Below, one piece after another: positions 1 through 7,268 of a DNA stretch of 64,000 nt. Position numbers and translations under genes: made by a program. Origin of the DNA: Halorussus salilacus (GTDB lineage: Archaea; Halobacteriota; Halobacteria; Halobacteriales; Haladaptataceae). How positions within the stretch are numbered: the first letter of the stretch is position 1; each line of letters opens with the position of its first letter. The notes beneath the pieces are model-generated. The model saw only the letters and a program-made list of their open reading frames with translations, was not told where the DNA came from and did no database searches. Where the stretch lies: the NCBI RefSeq assembly GCF_024138125.1, contig NZ_CP099993.1:2542001-2606000 (forward strand). The letters run 5' to 3'.

Positions 1-852
1 CTCGGCCGCCGGATAGATGAACAGCGGGCGCGCCATCGGGTAGTCGCCCGACTTGGCGTTTTCGAGGTTCGGCTTGACCGCATTCGAGACGTCTTCCTCG
101 GCGACGTTGACGGCCTTCACGCGGTCGCTGTTCTCCTGATAGTAGGAGTACCCGAGGTAGCCCATCGCGTTCTCCGAACCCTCGACGCCCTCGATGATCT
201 TGTTGTCGTCCTCGGTGGGTTCGTAGTCATCGCGGTGAGAGCCCGCTTCACCGACGACGTTCTCGGTGAACCAGTCGAACGTGCCGGAGGTCGAGGCGGG
301 CCCGTACAGTTCGAGTTTCTCGTCGGGCCAGTCGTCGCGCACGTCGCTCCACGTCTCCGCGCCGTCGGGCTCCCAGATCTGAGCGAGTTCGTCGAACGTG
401 ATGCTCTCGATGTCGGATTCGGTGTTGACGACGACCGTGAGCGCGTCGCTCGCGATCTGGAACTCCCGCGGGTCGACGTCGTTCTCGCCGCAGTTCTCCT
501 CTTCTTCCTCGGTGATGGGACGGGACGCGCCGTTGATGTCGGAGTTGCCCGGACAGAAGTGGTTCTCGAACCCGCCGCCGCTCCCGGTCGAGTCGACCGA
601 GATGTCGACCTCCTCGTTCTCCTTCTCGAACTCCTCGGCCATCGCGACCGAGACCGGGTACACCGTACTGCTCCCGGTGACCGTCACGTCACCCGAGAGG
701 CCACTGCCTCCTTCTTCCGTCTCGGTGTCGGACCCACCCGAACCGCCGCCGTTCTCGCCGATGCAACCAGCTAGGGCGGCCGCGCCGAGCGCACCCGTGC
801 CGACGAGGAACTTTCGTCGCGATTCGAACGTCGGTCGCTCCGTGTCTGTCAT
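1..852 (-). CDS. pstS: Phosphate ABC transporter substrate-binding lipoprotein PstS (partial, C-terminus beyond window)
   Basis: This is the periplasmic-type phosphate-binding protein that feeds the PstCAB importer. Reading from ATG at 852, 284 codons are open to the window edge, so the C-terminus is missing. The N-terminus has a Tat motif (SRRKFL, residues 11-16) and a lipobox ending in Cys30 (ALAGC), followed by a Gly/Ser/Glu-rich linker; it is therefore predicted to be exported folded and lipid-anchored. The mature part starts VTVTGSSTVYPV and continues with STGSGGG and TSGTFDWF, typical phosphate-binding loops of the PstS family. It is divergent from phoU with 273 bp between. Two TATA-like stretches lie upstream on its strand (about 880 and 903), which fits a phosphate-regulated promoter, although I cannot show a P-box. 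Family assignment is secure; phosphate specificity is inferred from the family and the phoU neighbour. Confidence 0.93.
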   Translation of the reverse strand, partial: MTDTERPTFESRRKFLVGTGALGAAALAGCIGENGGGSGGSDTETEEGGSGLSGDVTVTGSSTVYPVSVAMAEEFEKENEEVDISVDSTGSGGGFENHFCPGNSDINGASRPITEEEEENCGENDVDPREFQIASDALTVVVNTESDIESITFDELAQIWEPDGAETWSDVRDDWPDEKLELYGPASTSGTFDWFTENVVGEAGSHRDDYEPTEDDNKIIEGVEGSENAMGYLGYSYYQENSDRVKAVNVAEEDVSNAVKPNLENAKSGDYPMARPLFIYPAAE

Positions 853-1125
853 CACCTGAAACGAGGACGTAGTCGATGTAAATACTCTACTATGAAGTCT
901 ATATAGTGTTGGGTTGATGCACGCTCTCAAGGGGACGAAATGGCGAAGAGAGCTCGAAGATTCTCGGCTCTCGGCAGGTCGCGTGATGTCGAGAAACGCC
1001 GGGTAACGGCTCAATTAGCCCGTTGAAATCGGCTGAGGGTTCTACGTGTCTGCTCGGAATCCTGAACCCGAACTCGGTATATAGAGATAGGTGGATTTAT
1101 CCCTAATCGAATGTGACGTACGCAC
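853..1125. promoter_or_regulatory. Divergent pstS/phoU promoter region
   Basis: This 273-bp gene-free stretch separates the divergent start codons. On the plus strand a TATA-like gatttatccc centred near 1098 sits 27 bases before the phoU ATG, predicting a leaderless transcript; a second, ggtatatagag, lies at about 1076-1086. On the minus strand, TATA-like stretches at about 876-885 and 898-908 could serve pstS. Promoter assignments rest on spacing alone. Confidence 0.55.
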
Positions 1126-2124
1126 ATGGAAACCCGGAAGGTGCAGGTCACGGGCGGTTCGACGTTCACGGTCTCGATTCCGAAGGACTGGGCGACCGAT
1201 AACGGCATCGAGGCGGGCGAGCGACTCGCGTTCTACCCGCAGGACGACTCGCTCGTGGTCACGCCCCGCGATTCGGACGAGAAGTCCGAGGGGACCCTCG
1301 ACATCACCGACCTCCGTGGCGAGAGCCTCACCCGGACCGTGATGACGATGTACGTCAGCGGCTTCGACGTGATGGTGCTCGAATCGGGGCGCATCGACGC
1401 CGACCAGCGTCAGGCCATCCGACAGGCGACCCAGAGTCTCGTCGGACTGGAGGTCATCGAGGAGACCGGCGACCGGGTGGTCATTCAGGACCTGCTCGAC
1501 TCCTCGGAGCTGTCGGTCCACAACGCGGTCACGCGCATGCGACTCATTTCTTTGAGCATGCTCGAAGACGCGGTAACCGCCATCTGCGAGAACGACGACT
1601 CGCTCGCCGAGGACGTCATCGAGCGCGACGACGACGTCGACCGCCTGTGGTTCATGGTCTCGCGCATCTTCCGGGCCACGCTCAGGACGCCGAAGGCCGC
1701 CGAGGAACTCGGGATTCCCCGCGAGGTCTGCTTCGACTACCACTCCAGCGCGCGTCAGCTGGAGCGGATCGCCGACCACGCCGCGAAGATGGCCCAGCAC
1801 GCCCGCCAGCTCGGCGAGATTCCCGAGGAGGTGGCCGAGTCACTCGGAGGCCTCCACGCCGACGCCGCCGAGATCGTCAACACCGCGATGGACGCCCTCC
1901 TGCTCGACGACAGCGCGGAGGCGACCGCGCTCGCCAACGAGGCCCGCGAGCACGTCCGGGAGATAGACCAGCACACCCGAACCGTCGACGACCAGATACG
2001 GGACCTCGACGCCCAGCAGGCTCAACTGCTCGGGCTCATCGTCGACTCGCTGTCCAGAAGCGGCGACTACGGCGGCAACGTCGCCGAGACCGCACTTCAG
2101 AAGGCCGCACCTCGGCCCGAATAA
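1126..2124 (+). CDS. phoU: PhoU family phosphate uptake regulator with N-terminal AbrB-like domain
   Basis: This is a cytoplasmic regulator of phosphate uptake. Residues 1-45 (METRKVQVTGGSTFTVSIPK) have the swapped-hairpin AbrB/SpoVT-type fold signature common in archaeal PhoU proteins. Residues from about 110 onward form two PhoU helical repeats, with conserved metal-site-like acidic runs such as ERDDDVDRL. At 332 aa it is the usual length for haloarchaeal AbrB-PhoU proteins. The start is set by ATG 1126 with a TATA-like box 27 bases upstream. The divergent neighbour is pstS, supporting a role in Pst control. The N-terminal domain suggests direct DNA binding, unlike bacterial PhoU, which acts through PhoR; that point is inference. 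Confidence 0.92.
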   Translation: METRKVQVTGGSTFTVSIPKDWATDNGIEAGERLAFYPQDDSLVVTPRDSDEKSEGTLDITDLRGESLTRTVMTMYVSGFDVMVLESGRIDADQRQAIRQATQSLVGLEVIEETGDRVVIQDLLDSSELSVHNAVTRMRLISLSMLEDAVTAICENDDSLAEDVIERDDDVDRLWFMVSRIFRATLRTPKAAEELGIPREVCFDYHSSARQLERIADHAAKMAQHARQLGEIPEEVAESLGGLHADAAEIVNTAMDALLLDDSAEATALANEAREHVREIDQHTRTVDDQIRDLDAQQAQLLGLIVDSLSRSGDYGGNVAETALQKAAPRPE

Positions 2125-2148
2125 GTCTAAAATCGCAGTTTTCCCGTC

Positions 2149-3312
2149 TCAGAGCTCGCCGAGCTTCCGCAGGAGCTGGCCCTCGTACTCGCGGTCGCTC
2201 TGGACGCCCTTCACTTCGAGGACGTTGCGCTCCAGCTTGTCGCGCGCGACGCTGAACGCCTGCTCGGCACCGTAGCCCTCGCCCGACCCCGCGACCTGTC
2301 CGCGGTTGGTCCGCAGGCGGATGGCACACTGGATGAGCGGCGTGCCCCGGAGCGTCTCCTTGTGCTCCTGGAACCGGACGTGGGCGTGACGGACCTGCAT
2401 CTTCTGGTACTTGTCCGATATCTCCGAGATGGACTCGCGGATGTCGGCACGGCTGATGGTATCGAGGAGTTTGATGTTGGTTATCTGCACGTCCATCACG
2501 TCCTCTTCGGTGTACGACAGCGCGCGCAACACGTCGGTCTTGGTGAGGACGCCGCCGACCACGCGGTCGTCGTCCTCGGGGGTGACGACGAGACCGGCGT
2601 AGTCGCTGTCGAGCATGCGCGAGACGGCGTCGCGGACCGACTCGCCGAGCGAGGTGGTCTCGACCGGACTCGACATCACGTCGTAGACGGGGAGGTCGAG
2701 CATCCGGTCGAGGTCGCCCGCGCGGTCGCCCTTTCCGGTGATGCGCTGTTCGTTTCGGGTCGCGAAGTCGACCACGTCGTGGGTCGTCACGACGCCGGTG
2801 AGGAAGCCGTCGTCGTCGACGACCGGGAGGCGCGAGATGCCGTGTTCGCGGAGTCGGTTGATGGCCTGCCCGAGGGTCGCGTCCTCCCCGACGGTGATGA
2901 CGTTCTCGGTGAAGATGTCCTCGACGGTCAGGGTGTCGAGGTGTTCGAGGACGCCTTCGAGGATGTTGTCCTCGTCGACCACGCCCCAGAGTTCGCCGCC
3001 CTCGAAGACGGGAGCGACCTTGGTGCCGCCCTCGACCAGCGACCGGGCGACGTCCCGGACGTTGTCGGTTCGCTCGACCTTGGGTGCCGACTTGGCGAGC
3101 GTCTCGACCTTGGTGTGGTCCTCGATGTGCGAGCGGAGCAGTTGCTTCTGGGTGAGCACGCCCTCGTACTCGCCCGCTCTCATCACGATGATGCCTTTCG
3201 GATTCTCTTCCTCGAAGATCGAGCGCGCCTTCCCGAGGTTGGATTCGGCCTCGATTTCGATGTAATCGGTAGTGGCAATGTCGGAGATGTCCATCTTCGT
3301 TTGAACCGACAC
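2149..3312 (-). CDS. Four-CBS-domain protein with C-terminal HPF-like domain
   Basis: A 387-aa cytoplasmic protein. Residues about 8-280 contain four CBS motifs in two Bateman pairs (for example LPVVDDDGFLTGVVTTHDVV and AGLVVTPEDDDRVVGGVLTK), which normally bind adenine nucleotides. Residues about 290-387 look like the ribosome hibernation factor (HPF/S30AE) beta-alpha-beta fold: paired strands (QVRHAHVRFQEH, LIQCAIRLRTNRG) followed by a helix rich in Arg and Lys. Archaeal CBS proteins with such tails have been linked to ribosome dimerisation, so an energy-sensing ribosome-binding role is plausible but inferred. It converges on phoU with a 24-bp gap. The start ATG at 3312 is the first in frame after the upstream non-coding stretch. 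Confidence 0.8.
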   Translation of the reverse strand: MSVQTKMDISDIATTDYIEIEAESNLGKARSIFEEENPKGIIVMRAGEYEGVLTQKQLLRSHIEDHTKVETLAKSAPKVERTDNVRDVARSLVEGGTKVAPVFEGGELWGVVDEDNILEGVLEHLDTLTVEDIFTENVITVGEDATLGQAINRLREHGISRLPVVDDDGFLTGVVTTHDVVDFATRNEQRITGKGDRAGDLDRMLDLPVYDVMSSPVETTSLGESVRDAVSRMLDSDYAGLVVTPEDDDRVVGGVLTKTDVLRALSYTEEDVMDVQITNIKLLDTISRADIRESISEISDKYQKMQVRHAHVRFQEHKETLRGTPLIQCAIRLRTNRGQVAGSGEGYGAEQAFSVARDKLERNVLEVKGVQSDREYEGQLLRKLGEL

Positions 3313-3381
3313 GCGCGACGCTCTTGAAAGTTACCGCATTCGGGCAGAGGGATTTTGACGCTTCCCGCCGTAGCGACCCGC

Positions 3382-3675
3382 GTGATACCCGACATCGGCG
3401 CGGCGTTCGGCGAGTACACCTACCTCGTAACCGAGGTGGTCTGGGGGACGGTCGCGGTAGGGCTCCTTTACCGTGCGGGGGCGCTGACCCGGGCCGCGCG
3501 TACCATCGCCGTTCTCTACCCCATCGCGTACGTGTGGGACTGGTACACGCTTCATATCGGCGTGTTCGCCATCGAACTTCGGACCGGGGTCGACGTTCTC
3601 GGCATCCCGATAGAGGAACATCTGTTTATGATCGTCGTTCCGGCACTCGTGCTCGGCATCCACGAAAACCTGTGA
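3382..3675 (+). CDS. Lycopene cyclase-domain membrane protein
   Basis: A small integral membrane protein of about 97 aa with three predicted helices. The segment GIPIEEHLFMIVVPALVL matches the PxEE-containing core repeat of heterodimeric lycopene cyclases (CrtYc/CrtYd) and of the archaeal CrtY/CruF-like membrane fold. Only one repeat unit is present, about a third of a full haloarchaeal cyclase, so it is a single-domain relative whose catalytic role is unproven. I chose GTG at 3382 (VIPDIGAAFGEYTY) because the upstream extension would need TTG at 3355 and adds no conserved sequence. It is divergent from the CBS protein, and no carotenoid genes are nearby. Confidence 0.65.
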   Translation: MIPDIGAAFGEYTYLVTEVVWGTVAVGLLYRAGALTRAARTIAVLYPIAYVWDWYTLHIGVFAIELRTGVDVLGIPIEEHLFMIVVPALVLGIHENL

Positions 3676-3876
3676 CGTATTAGCACGATTCTGCAGTTCG
3701 CTGGACCCTCCGAAAACGGGGAGTAAGTGCCGGTTACCGACAGAAGGCGGCGGGGTGAAACGGACGTGCAACAGTTCGTAAGCAACGGTTTCCGATAGGT
3801 AAATGGTGAATAACAAAGGCTAATCCGGGCGATGTGTTCTATCCATGCTGGGTTACGAGCAAGGGGTGGCATATTA

Positions 3877-4542
3877 ATGAGCACCATTGGTGACTCATCC
3901 GGAACAGGAAGCACCGAACCGGAGGAGACTCCGGGCCAAGAGGAGGCGACCGTCGCCGACGGTCGGGTCTCCGACGCGGTCGACTCCCGGGAGGAGGAGA
4001 CGACCGAGGAACTCTCCCGAGACCTCGTCTTCGACGTTCTGAAGAATCGACGGCGGCGGTACGCCCTCCATTACCTGCGTCGAGCCGACGGCTCCGTCCA
4101 ACTCTCGGAGCTCGCCGAGCAGGTCGCGGCGTGGGAGAACGACACGACCGTCGACGCGATCTCCGCGGCCGAGCGAAAGCGCGTGTACACCGCCCTCTAC
4201 CAGTCTCACCTGCCGAAGCTGGACGACGCGAGCATCGTCGAGTACAACCAGAACCGCGGCATCGTCGAACTCTCGGACGCATCCGAGCAACTCGACGTGT
4301 ATCTGGACCTCGACGCCCAGCCCGATATCCCGTGGTGCAACTGGTATCTCGGTCTCGCTGTCGCCGGACTCGGTGTGCTGACGGCGGCGTGGCTCGGCCT
4401 TCCGCCCTTCTCGCTGGTCGCCGACGTCCTGCTGGCGACGCTCATCGTGGCCGCCTACGCCGCCGTCGCGCTCGCGCACGTCTACTTCACGCGTCACGCC
4501 GCCGCGGCGAACGAAGCGCCGCCGGAGCTACAGGAGGCGTAG
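3877..4542 (+). CDS. DUF7344-type winged-helix protein with two C-terminal membrane helices
   Basis: A 221-aa haloarchaeal protein. After an acidic, disordered N-terminus (about residues 1-45), residues 50-140 form a winged-helix segment with the signature DVLKNRRRRYALHYL, a YxxL(H) motif and KRVYTALYQSHLPKLDD, typical of DUF7344. Two hydrophobic helices follow (WYLGLAVAGLGVLTAAW and VADVLLATLIVAAYAAVAL), so it is predicted to be a membrane-tethered DNA-binding protein. ATG at 3877 was preferred over an upstream in-frame ATG at 3832 because homologous N-termini start near here. It lies 4 bases before the next gene and probably shares an operon with it. Its target is unknown. Confidence 0.75.
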   Translation: MSTIGDSSGTGSTEPEETPGQEEATVADGRVSDAVDSREEETTEELSRDLVFDVLKNRRRRYALHYLRRADGSVQLSELAEQVAAWENDTTVDAISAAERKRVYTALYQSHLPKLDDASIVEYNQNRGIVELSDASEQLDVYLDLDAQPDIPWCNWYLGLAVAGLGVLTAAWLGLPPFSLVADVLLATLIVAAYAAVALAHVYFTRHAAAANEAPPELQEA

Positions 4543-4546
4543 AGCC

Positions 4547-5194
4547 GTGGAGGACGCGGTCGGCTCCGGGGCCGGGTCCCGGATCGGTATCGGGTCTCAG
4601 TCCGGACTCGGGTCCGAACCCGAGTCCGAACCCGGGTCGGCTCCGCGGTCGGAGCCGACCCGGGAGGGATTCGGGGGAGCGGGGACCCAGACGCTGGTGT
4701 CGACGCCAGCGAACGCGTCCCCGCTGGCGGAGCTACCCGACTGCGCCTACGACAACCTCCTCATCATCGCCGTGCGCGACCATCCGACCAAGATCGAGGC
4801 GCGACTCGAACGCGAGGGCCACGACACCGCCACCGTCGGCGTGGTGCCGGTCGTCCCCGCCGCCGGAGACTACGACGGGGACCTCTGGACGACCGACCCC
4901 GTCAGACCGAACGACTTGACCGGCCTCGGAATGCGGTTCTCGGACGCCGTCCGCCACATCGAATCGGGGACCGGATGGGTGCTTCTCGACGCGCTCGGCG
5001 TCCTGCTCGTGTACTCGGAGGAATCGCGGGTGTGTCGGTTCTTCCAGACGCTGGCGAACCGGGTGCGAGCTCACGGCGCTCGCGGCGTCTACTGCATCGC
5101 GCCCGAGGCGGTTTCCGACGGGACCTACGAGCGGTTCCGGAGCATGTGCGACGCCGAACGCGACTCCGCATGCGCGTCGACGGACTCGACGTGA
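4547..5194 (+). CDS. DUF7504-like haloarchaeal protein with low-complexity N-terminus
   Basis: A 215-aa protein starting at GTG 4547, four bases after the preceding stop. The first 45 residues are Gly/Ser/Glu/Pro-rich (GSGAGS, GLGSEPESEPGS) and encoded by a repetitive DNA stretch that includes a perfect hairpin at 4631-4664. The rest resembles the haloarchaeal DUF7504 family, which has a RecA/KaiC-like central core: NLLIIAVRDHPTKIEARLE, then GTGWVLLDALGVLLVY (a Walker-B-like strand) and GVYCIAPEAVSD. No Walker A motif is visible, so ATP binding is doubtful. DUF7504 genes often sit beside DUF7344 genes, as here, suggesting a shared signalling role. Function unknown. Confidence 0.6.
   Translation: MEDAVGSGAGSRIGIGSQSGLGSEPESEPGSAPRSEPTREGFGGAGTQTLVSTPANASPLAELPDCAYDNLLIIAVRDHPTKIEARLEREGHDTATVGVVPVVPAAGDYDGDLWTTDPVRPNDLTGLGMRFSDAVRHIESGTGWVLLDALGVLLVYSEESRVCRFFQTLANRVRAHGARGVYCIAPEAVSDGTYERFRSMCDAERDSACASTDST
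4631..4664. repeat. In-frame perfect inverted repeat (14-bp arms, 6-base loop)
   Basis: The arms 4631-4644 and 4651-4664 are exactly complementary around a gcggtc loop. It lies inside the low-complexity N-terminal coding region of the DUF7504-like gene and keeps the frame open. It resembles the intergenic hairpins elsewhere in the window. Confidence 0.8.
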
Positions 5195-5300
5195 GCGCGA
5201 ACGTTGGGAGTCGGCGCGGTCAGCGTACTCTGCGAAAATAGCGTCCTCGGGGACGCGACGATCAAGACGAATCTCCGATTCGGAAACGAAGGAAGTGGAG

Positions 5301-5374
5301 TGGGTTTGGGCAGATTTGAACTGCCGACCTCCTCCATGTCAAGGAGGTGTCATAACCAACTAGACCACAAACCC
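5301..5374 (-). tRNA. tRNA-Val (anticodon GAC)
   Basis: Reading the minus strand gives a complete 74-nt cloverleaf: acceptor GGGTTTG pairing with CAAACCC, a D arm containing AGTTGGTTA, anticodon stem CCTCC/GGAGG with loop TTGACAT (anticodon GAC, valine), variable loop AGGTC, and T arm GGCAG-TTCAAAT-CTGCC. The discriminator is A and CCA is not encoded. No intron is present. It stands alone between a DUF7504-like gene and the trp operon. Confidence 0.96.
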
Positions 5375-5476
5375 ATTTCGGTGCGGTCTTCGTCGGACGC
5401 ATTTCTGGGTTTGTCCGGGGTATAATTGAACCTTTCGGATTACGACGCGGTCCAGCGATTTTCCGAGAAGGATACT

Positions 5477-5524
5477 CGGTAGCGGTGGGAACGCGTCGCG
5501 AGCGACGCGTTCCCACCGCTACCG
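5477..5524. repeat. Perfect 23-bp inverted repeat upstream of trpD
   Basis: The arms 5477-5499 and 5502-5524 are fully complementary with only two bases between, making an almost perfect 48-bp palindrome. It lies between tRNA-Val and the trp promoter, upstream of the likely TATA box, so it is not an attenuator in the trp leader. It could act as a cruciform, as an operator, or as a relic of the palindrome class seen throughout the window. Confidence 0.9.
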
Positions 5525-5616
5525 GTCGGCCCCGACCGGACGGACCACCCCGACACCTTTAAGTCGATGTACGGATGTGTTCATCACAAGACGAAGAAGT
5601 ACATTGGTGATTCCAA

Positions 5617-6621
5617 ATGCAGGACTCCATCGAACGCGTCACCGACGGACGGGACCTCTCGCTCGACGAAGCGCGCGAGGCGGCCGCAGCCGTCTTCGAG
5701 GACGCGACCGACGCACAGATCGGCGCACTGCTCGCCGCCCTCCGCGCGAAGGGCGAGACCGAGGACGAAATCGCGGGGTTCGCACAGGGGATGGCCGACG
5801 CCGCCCGGACCATCGACCCCGACCGCTCGCCGCTCGTCGACACCTGCGGAACCGGCGGCGACGACTACGACACCATTAACGTCTCGACCACGAGCGCCAT
5901 CGTCGCCAGCGGCGCTGGCGTCCCCGTGGCCAAGCACGGCAACTACTCGGTGTCCTCCTCGTCGGGGAGCGCCGACGTGCTGGAGGAGGTCGGCGTCGAG
6001 ATCGACGCCGAACCGCCAGCGGTCGAGGCCGCCATCGAGGACGACGGCATCGGGTTCATGCTCGCGCCCGTCTTCCACCCCGCGATGAAGGCGGTCATCG
6101 GCCCGCGGAAGGAACTCGGCATGCGGACCGTGTTCAACGTCCTCGGCCCCCTCACGAACCCCGCGGGTGCCGACGCCCAGATCGTCGGCGTCTACGACCC
6201 CGACCTCGTGCCCGTGCTCGCGCGCGCACTCGCCCGGATGGACGTAGAGCGCGCGCTGGTCGTCCACGGCTCTGGCATGGACGAGATAGCAGTCCACGAC
6301 GAGACGACCGTCGCGGAGGTCCGCGGCGACGACATCGAGGAGTACGGCCTCGCGCCCGCCGACCTCGGACTGGACCGACGCGACGTGACCGACGTGGCAG
6401 GCGGCACCCCCGAGGAGAACGCCGCCGACCTTCGGGGCATCGTCGAGGGGGACGTGACCGGCGCGAAGCGCGACATCATCCTCGCCAACGCCGGGGCGGC
6501 GGTCTACGTCGCCGGGGAGGCCGACTCGCTCGAAGACGGCGTCGAGCGCGCGGCGAAGGCAATCGACGACGGCGGCGCGGCCGACCAGCTCGAACGGCTC
6601 CGAGGGACCGTGACGGCATGA
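5617..6621 (+). CDS. trpD: Anthranilate phosphoribosyltransferase
   Basis: TrpD transfers the phosphoribosyl group of PRPP to anthranilate, the second step of the tryptophan branch. The 334-aa protein has the normal length. Visible motifs are the PRPP-binding DTCGTGGD and INVST (about residues 79-92), KHGN with the following Ser-rich loop, GPRKELGMRT and FNVLGPLTNP. It is the first gene of trpDFEG, the arrangement known from Haloferax. Its stop overlaps the trpF start (ATGA), implying coupled translation. A TATA-like ctttaagt at about 5557-5564 leaves a leader of roughly 30 bases; no attenuator peptide is evident. Start ATG at 5617 gives the expected N-terminus. Confidence 0.97.
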   Translation: MQDSIERVTDGRDLSLDEAREAAAAVFEDATDAQIGALLAALRAKGETEDEIAGFAQGMADAARTIDPDRSPLVDTCGTGGDDYDTINVSTTSAIVASGAGVPVAKHGNYSVSSSSGSADVLEEVGVEIDAEPPAVEAAIEDDGIGFMLAPVFHPAMKAVIGPRKELGMRTVFNVLGPLTNPAGADAQIVGVYDPDLVPVLARALARMDVERALVVHGSGMDEIAVHDETTVAEVRGDDIEEYGLAPADLGLDRRDVTDVAGGTPEENAADLRGIVEGDVTGAKRDIILANAGAAVYVAGEADSLEDGVERAAKAIDDGGAADQLERLRGTVTA

Positions 6622-7268
6622 CCCGCGTGAAAGTCTGTGGCATCACCTCCCGGGAGGACCTCGACCTCGCGGTCGAGGCTGGTACCGACGCGGTCGGTCT
6701 GCTCGTGGACGTTCCGGTCGACTCGCCGCGAGAGATAGACCCGCGGCTGGCCGCCGACCTCGCCGATGCGGCCCCACCGTTCGTGACCACGGTGCTGGTG
6801 ACGATGTCCGACGCGCCCGACTGCGCCGCCGACCTCGCGCGCGCCGTCGAACCCGACGCGATTCAGGTCCACGGCGAGATGACCGTCGGCGACCTCGCGT
6901 ACCTCCAGTCGAACGTCGACGCTCACGTCATCAAGGCCGTCGACGCCGCTGACCCCGGGGCGGCCCGCCGATACGACGAGGTCGCCGACGCGTTGCTCGT
7001 CGATTCGGTGGACGACGACGGCGCGGGCGGCACCGGCCGGACTCACGACTGGGAGCGCACCGCGTCGGTCGCGGCCGACCTCGACTCGCCGGTCGTGCTC
7101 GCTGGCGGCCTGACGCCCGAGAACGTCGGCGACGCGGTCCGCGCGGTCGAACCGTTCGCGGTGGACGTGGCGAGCGGCGTGGAGTCGTCGGGCGGCCGGA
7201 AGGACCCCGAAGCCGTCGCCGCGTTCGTCGACGACGCCAAGTGCGCGCTGGAGACATCGACGCCATGA
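6618..7268 (+). CDS. trpF: Phosphoribosylanthranilate isomerase
   Basis: TrpF performs the Amadori rearrangement of phosphoribosylanthranilate to CdRP. The 216-aa TIM-barrel has the catalytic Cys in VKVCGIT near residue 7 and, toward the C-terminus, the general-acid Asp region ALLVDSVDDDG with the phosphate-binding loop VVLAGGLTPENV. The ATG overlaps the trpD stop by four bases and the TGA overlaps the trpE start in the same way, so the four genes form one translationally coupled unit. Confidence 0.95.
   Translation: MTRVKVCGITSREDLDLAVEAGTDAVGLLVDVPVDSPREIDPRLAADLADAAPPFVTTVLVTMSDAPDCAADLARAVEPDAIQVHGEMTVGDLAYLQSNVDAHVIKAVDAADPGAARRYDEVADALLVDSVDDDGAGGTGRTHDWERTASVAADLDSPVVLAGGLTPENVGDAVRAVEPFAVDVASGVESSGGRKDPEAVAAFVDDAKCALETSTP

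Larger units (their letters stand above)
5195..5616. other. Gene-free stretch around tRNA-Val and trp promoter
   Basis: This 422-bp interval holds tRNA-Val on the minus strand (5301-5374), a TATA-like ttatacc on the minus strand near 5420 that could drive it, a 48-bp palindrome (5477-5524), and the putative trp promoter (ctttaagt near 5557-5564). No further coding region is supported. Confidence 0.6.

Noticed and set aside
3382-3675. Complete lycopene beta-cyclase
   Set aside because: Only a single repeat unit is present, far shorter than haloarchaeal CrtY; called as a domain protein instead.
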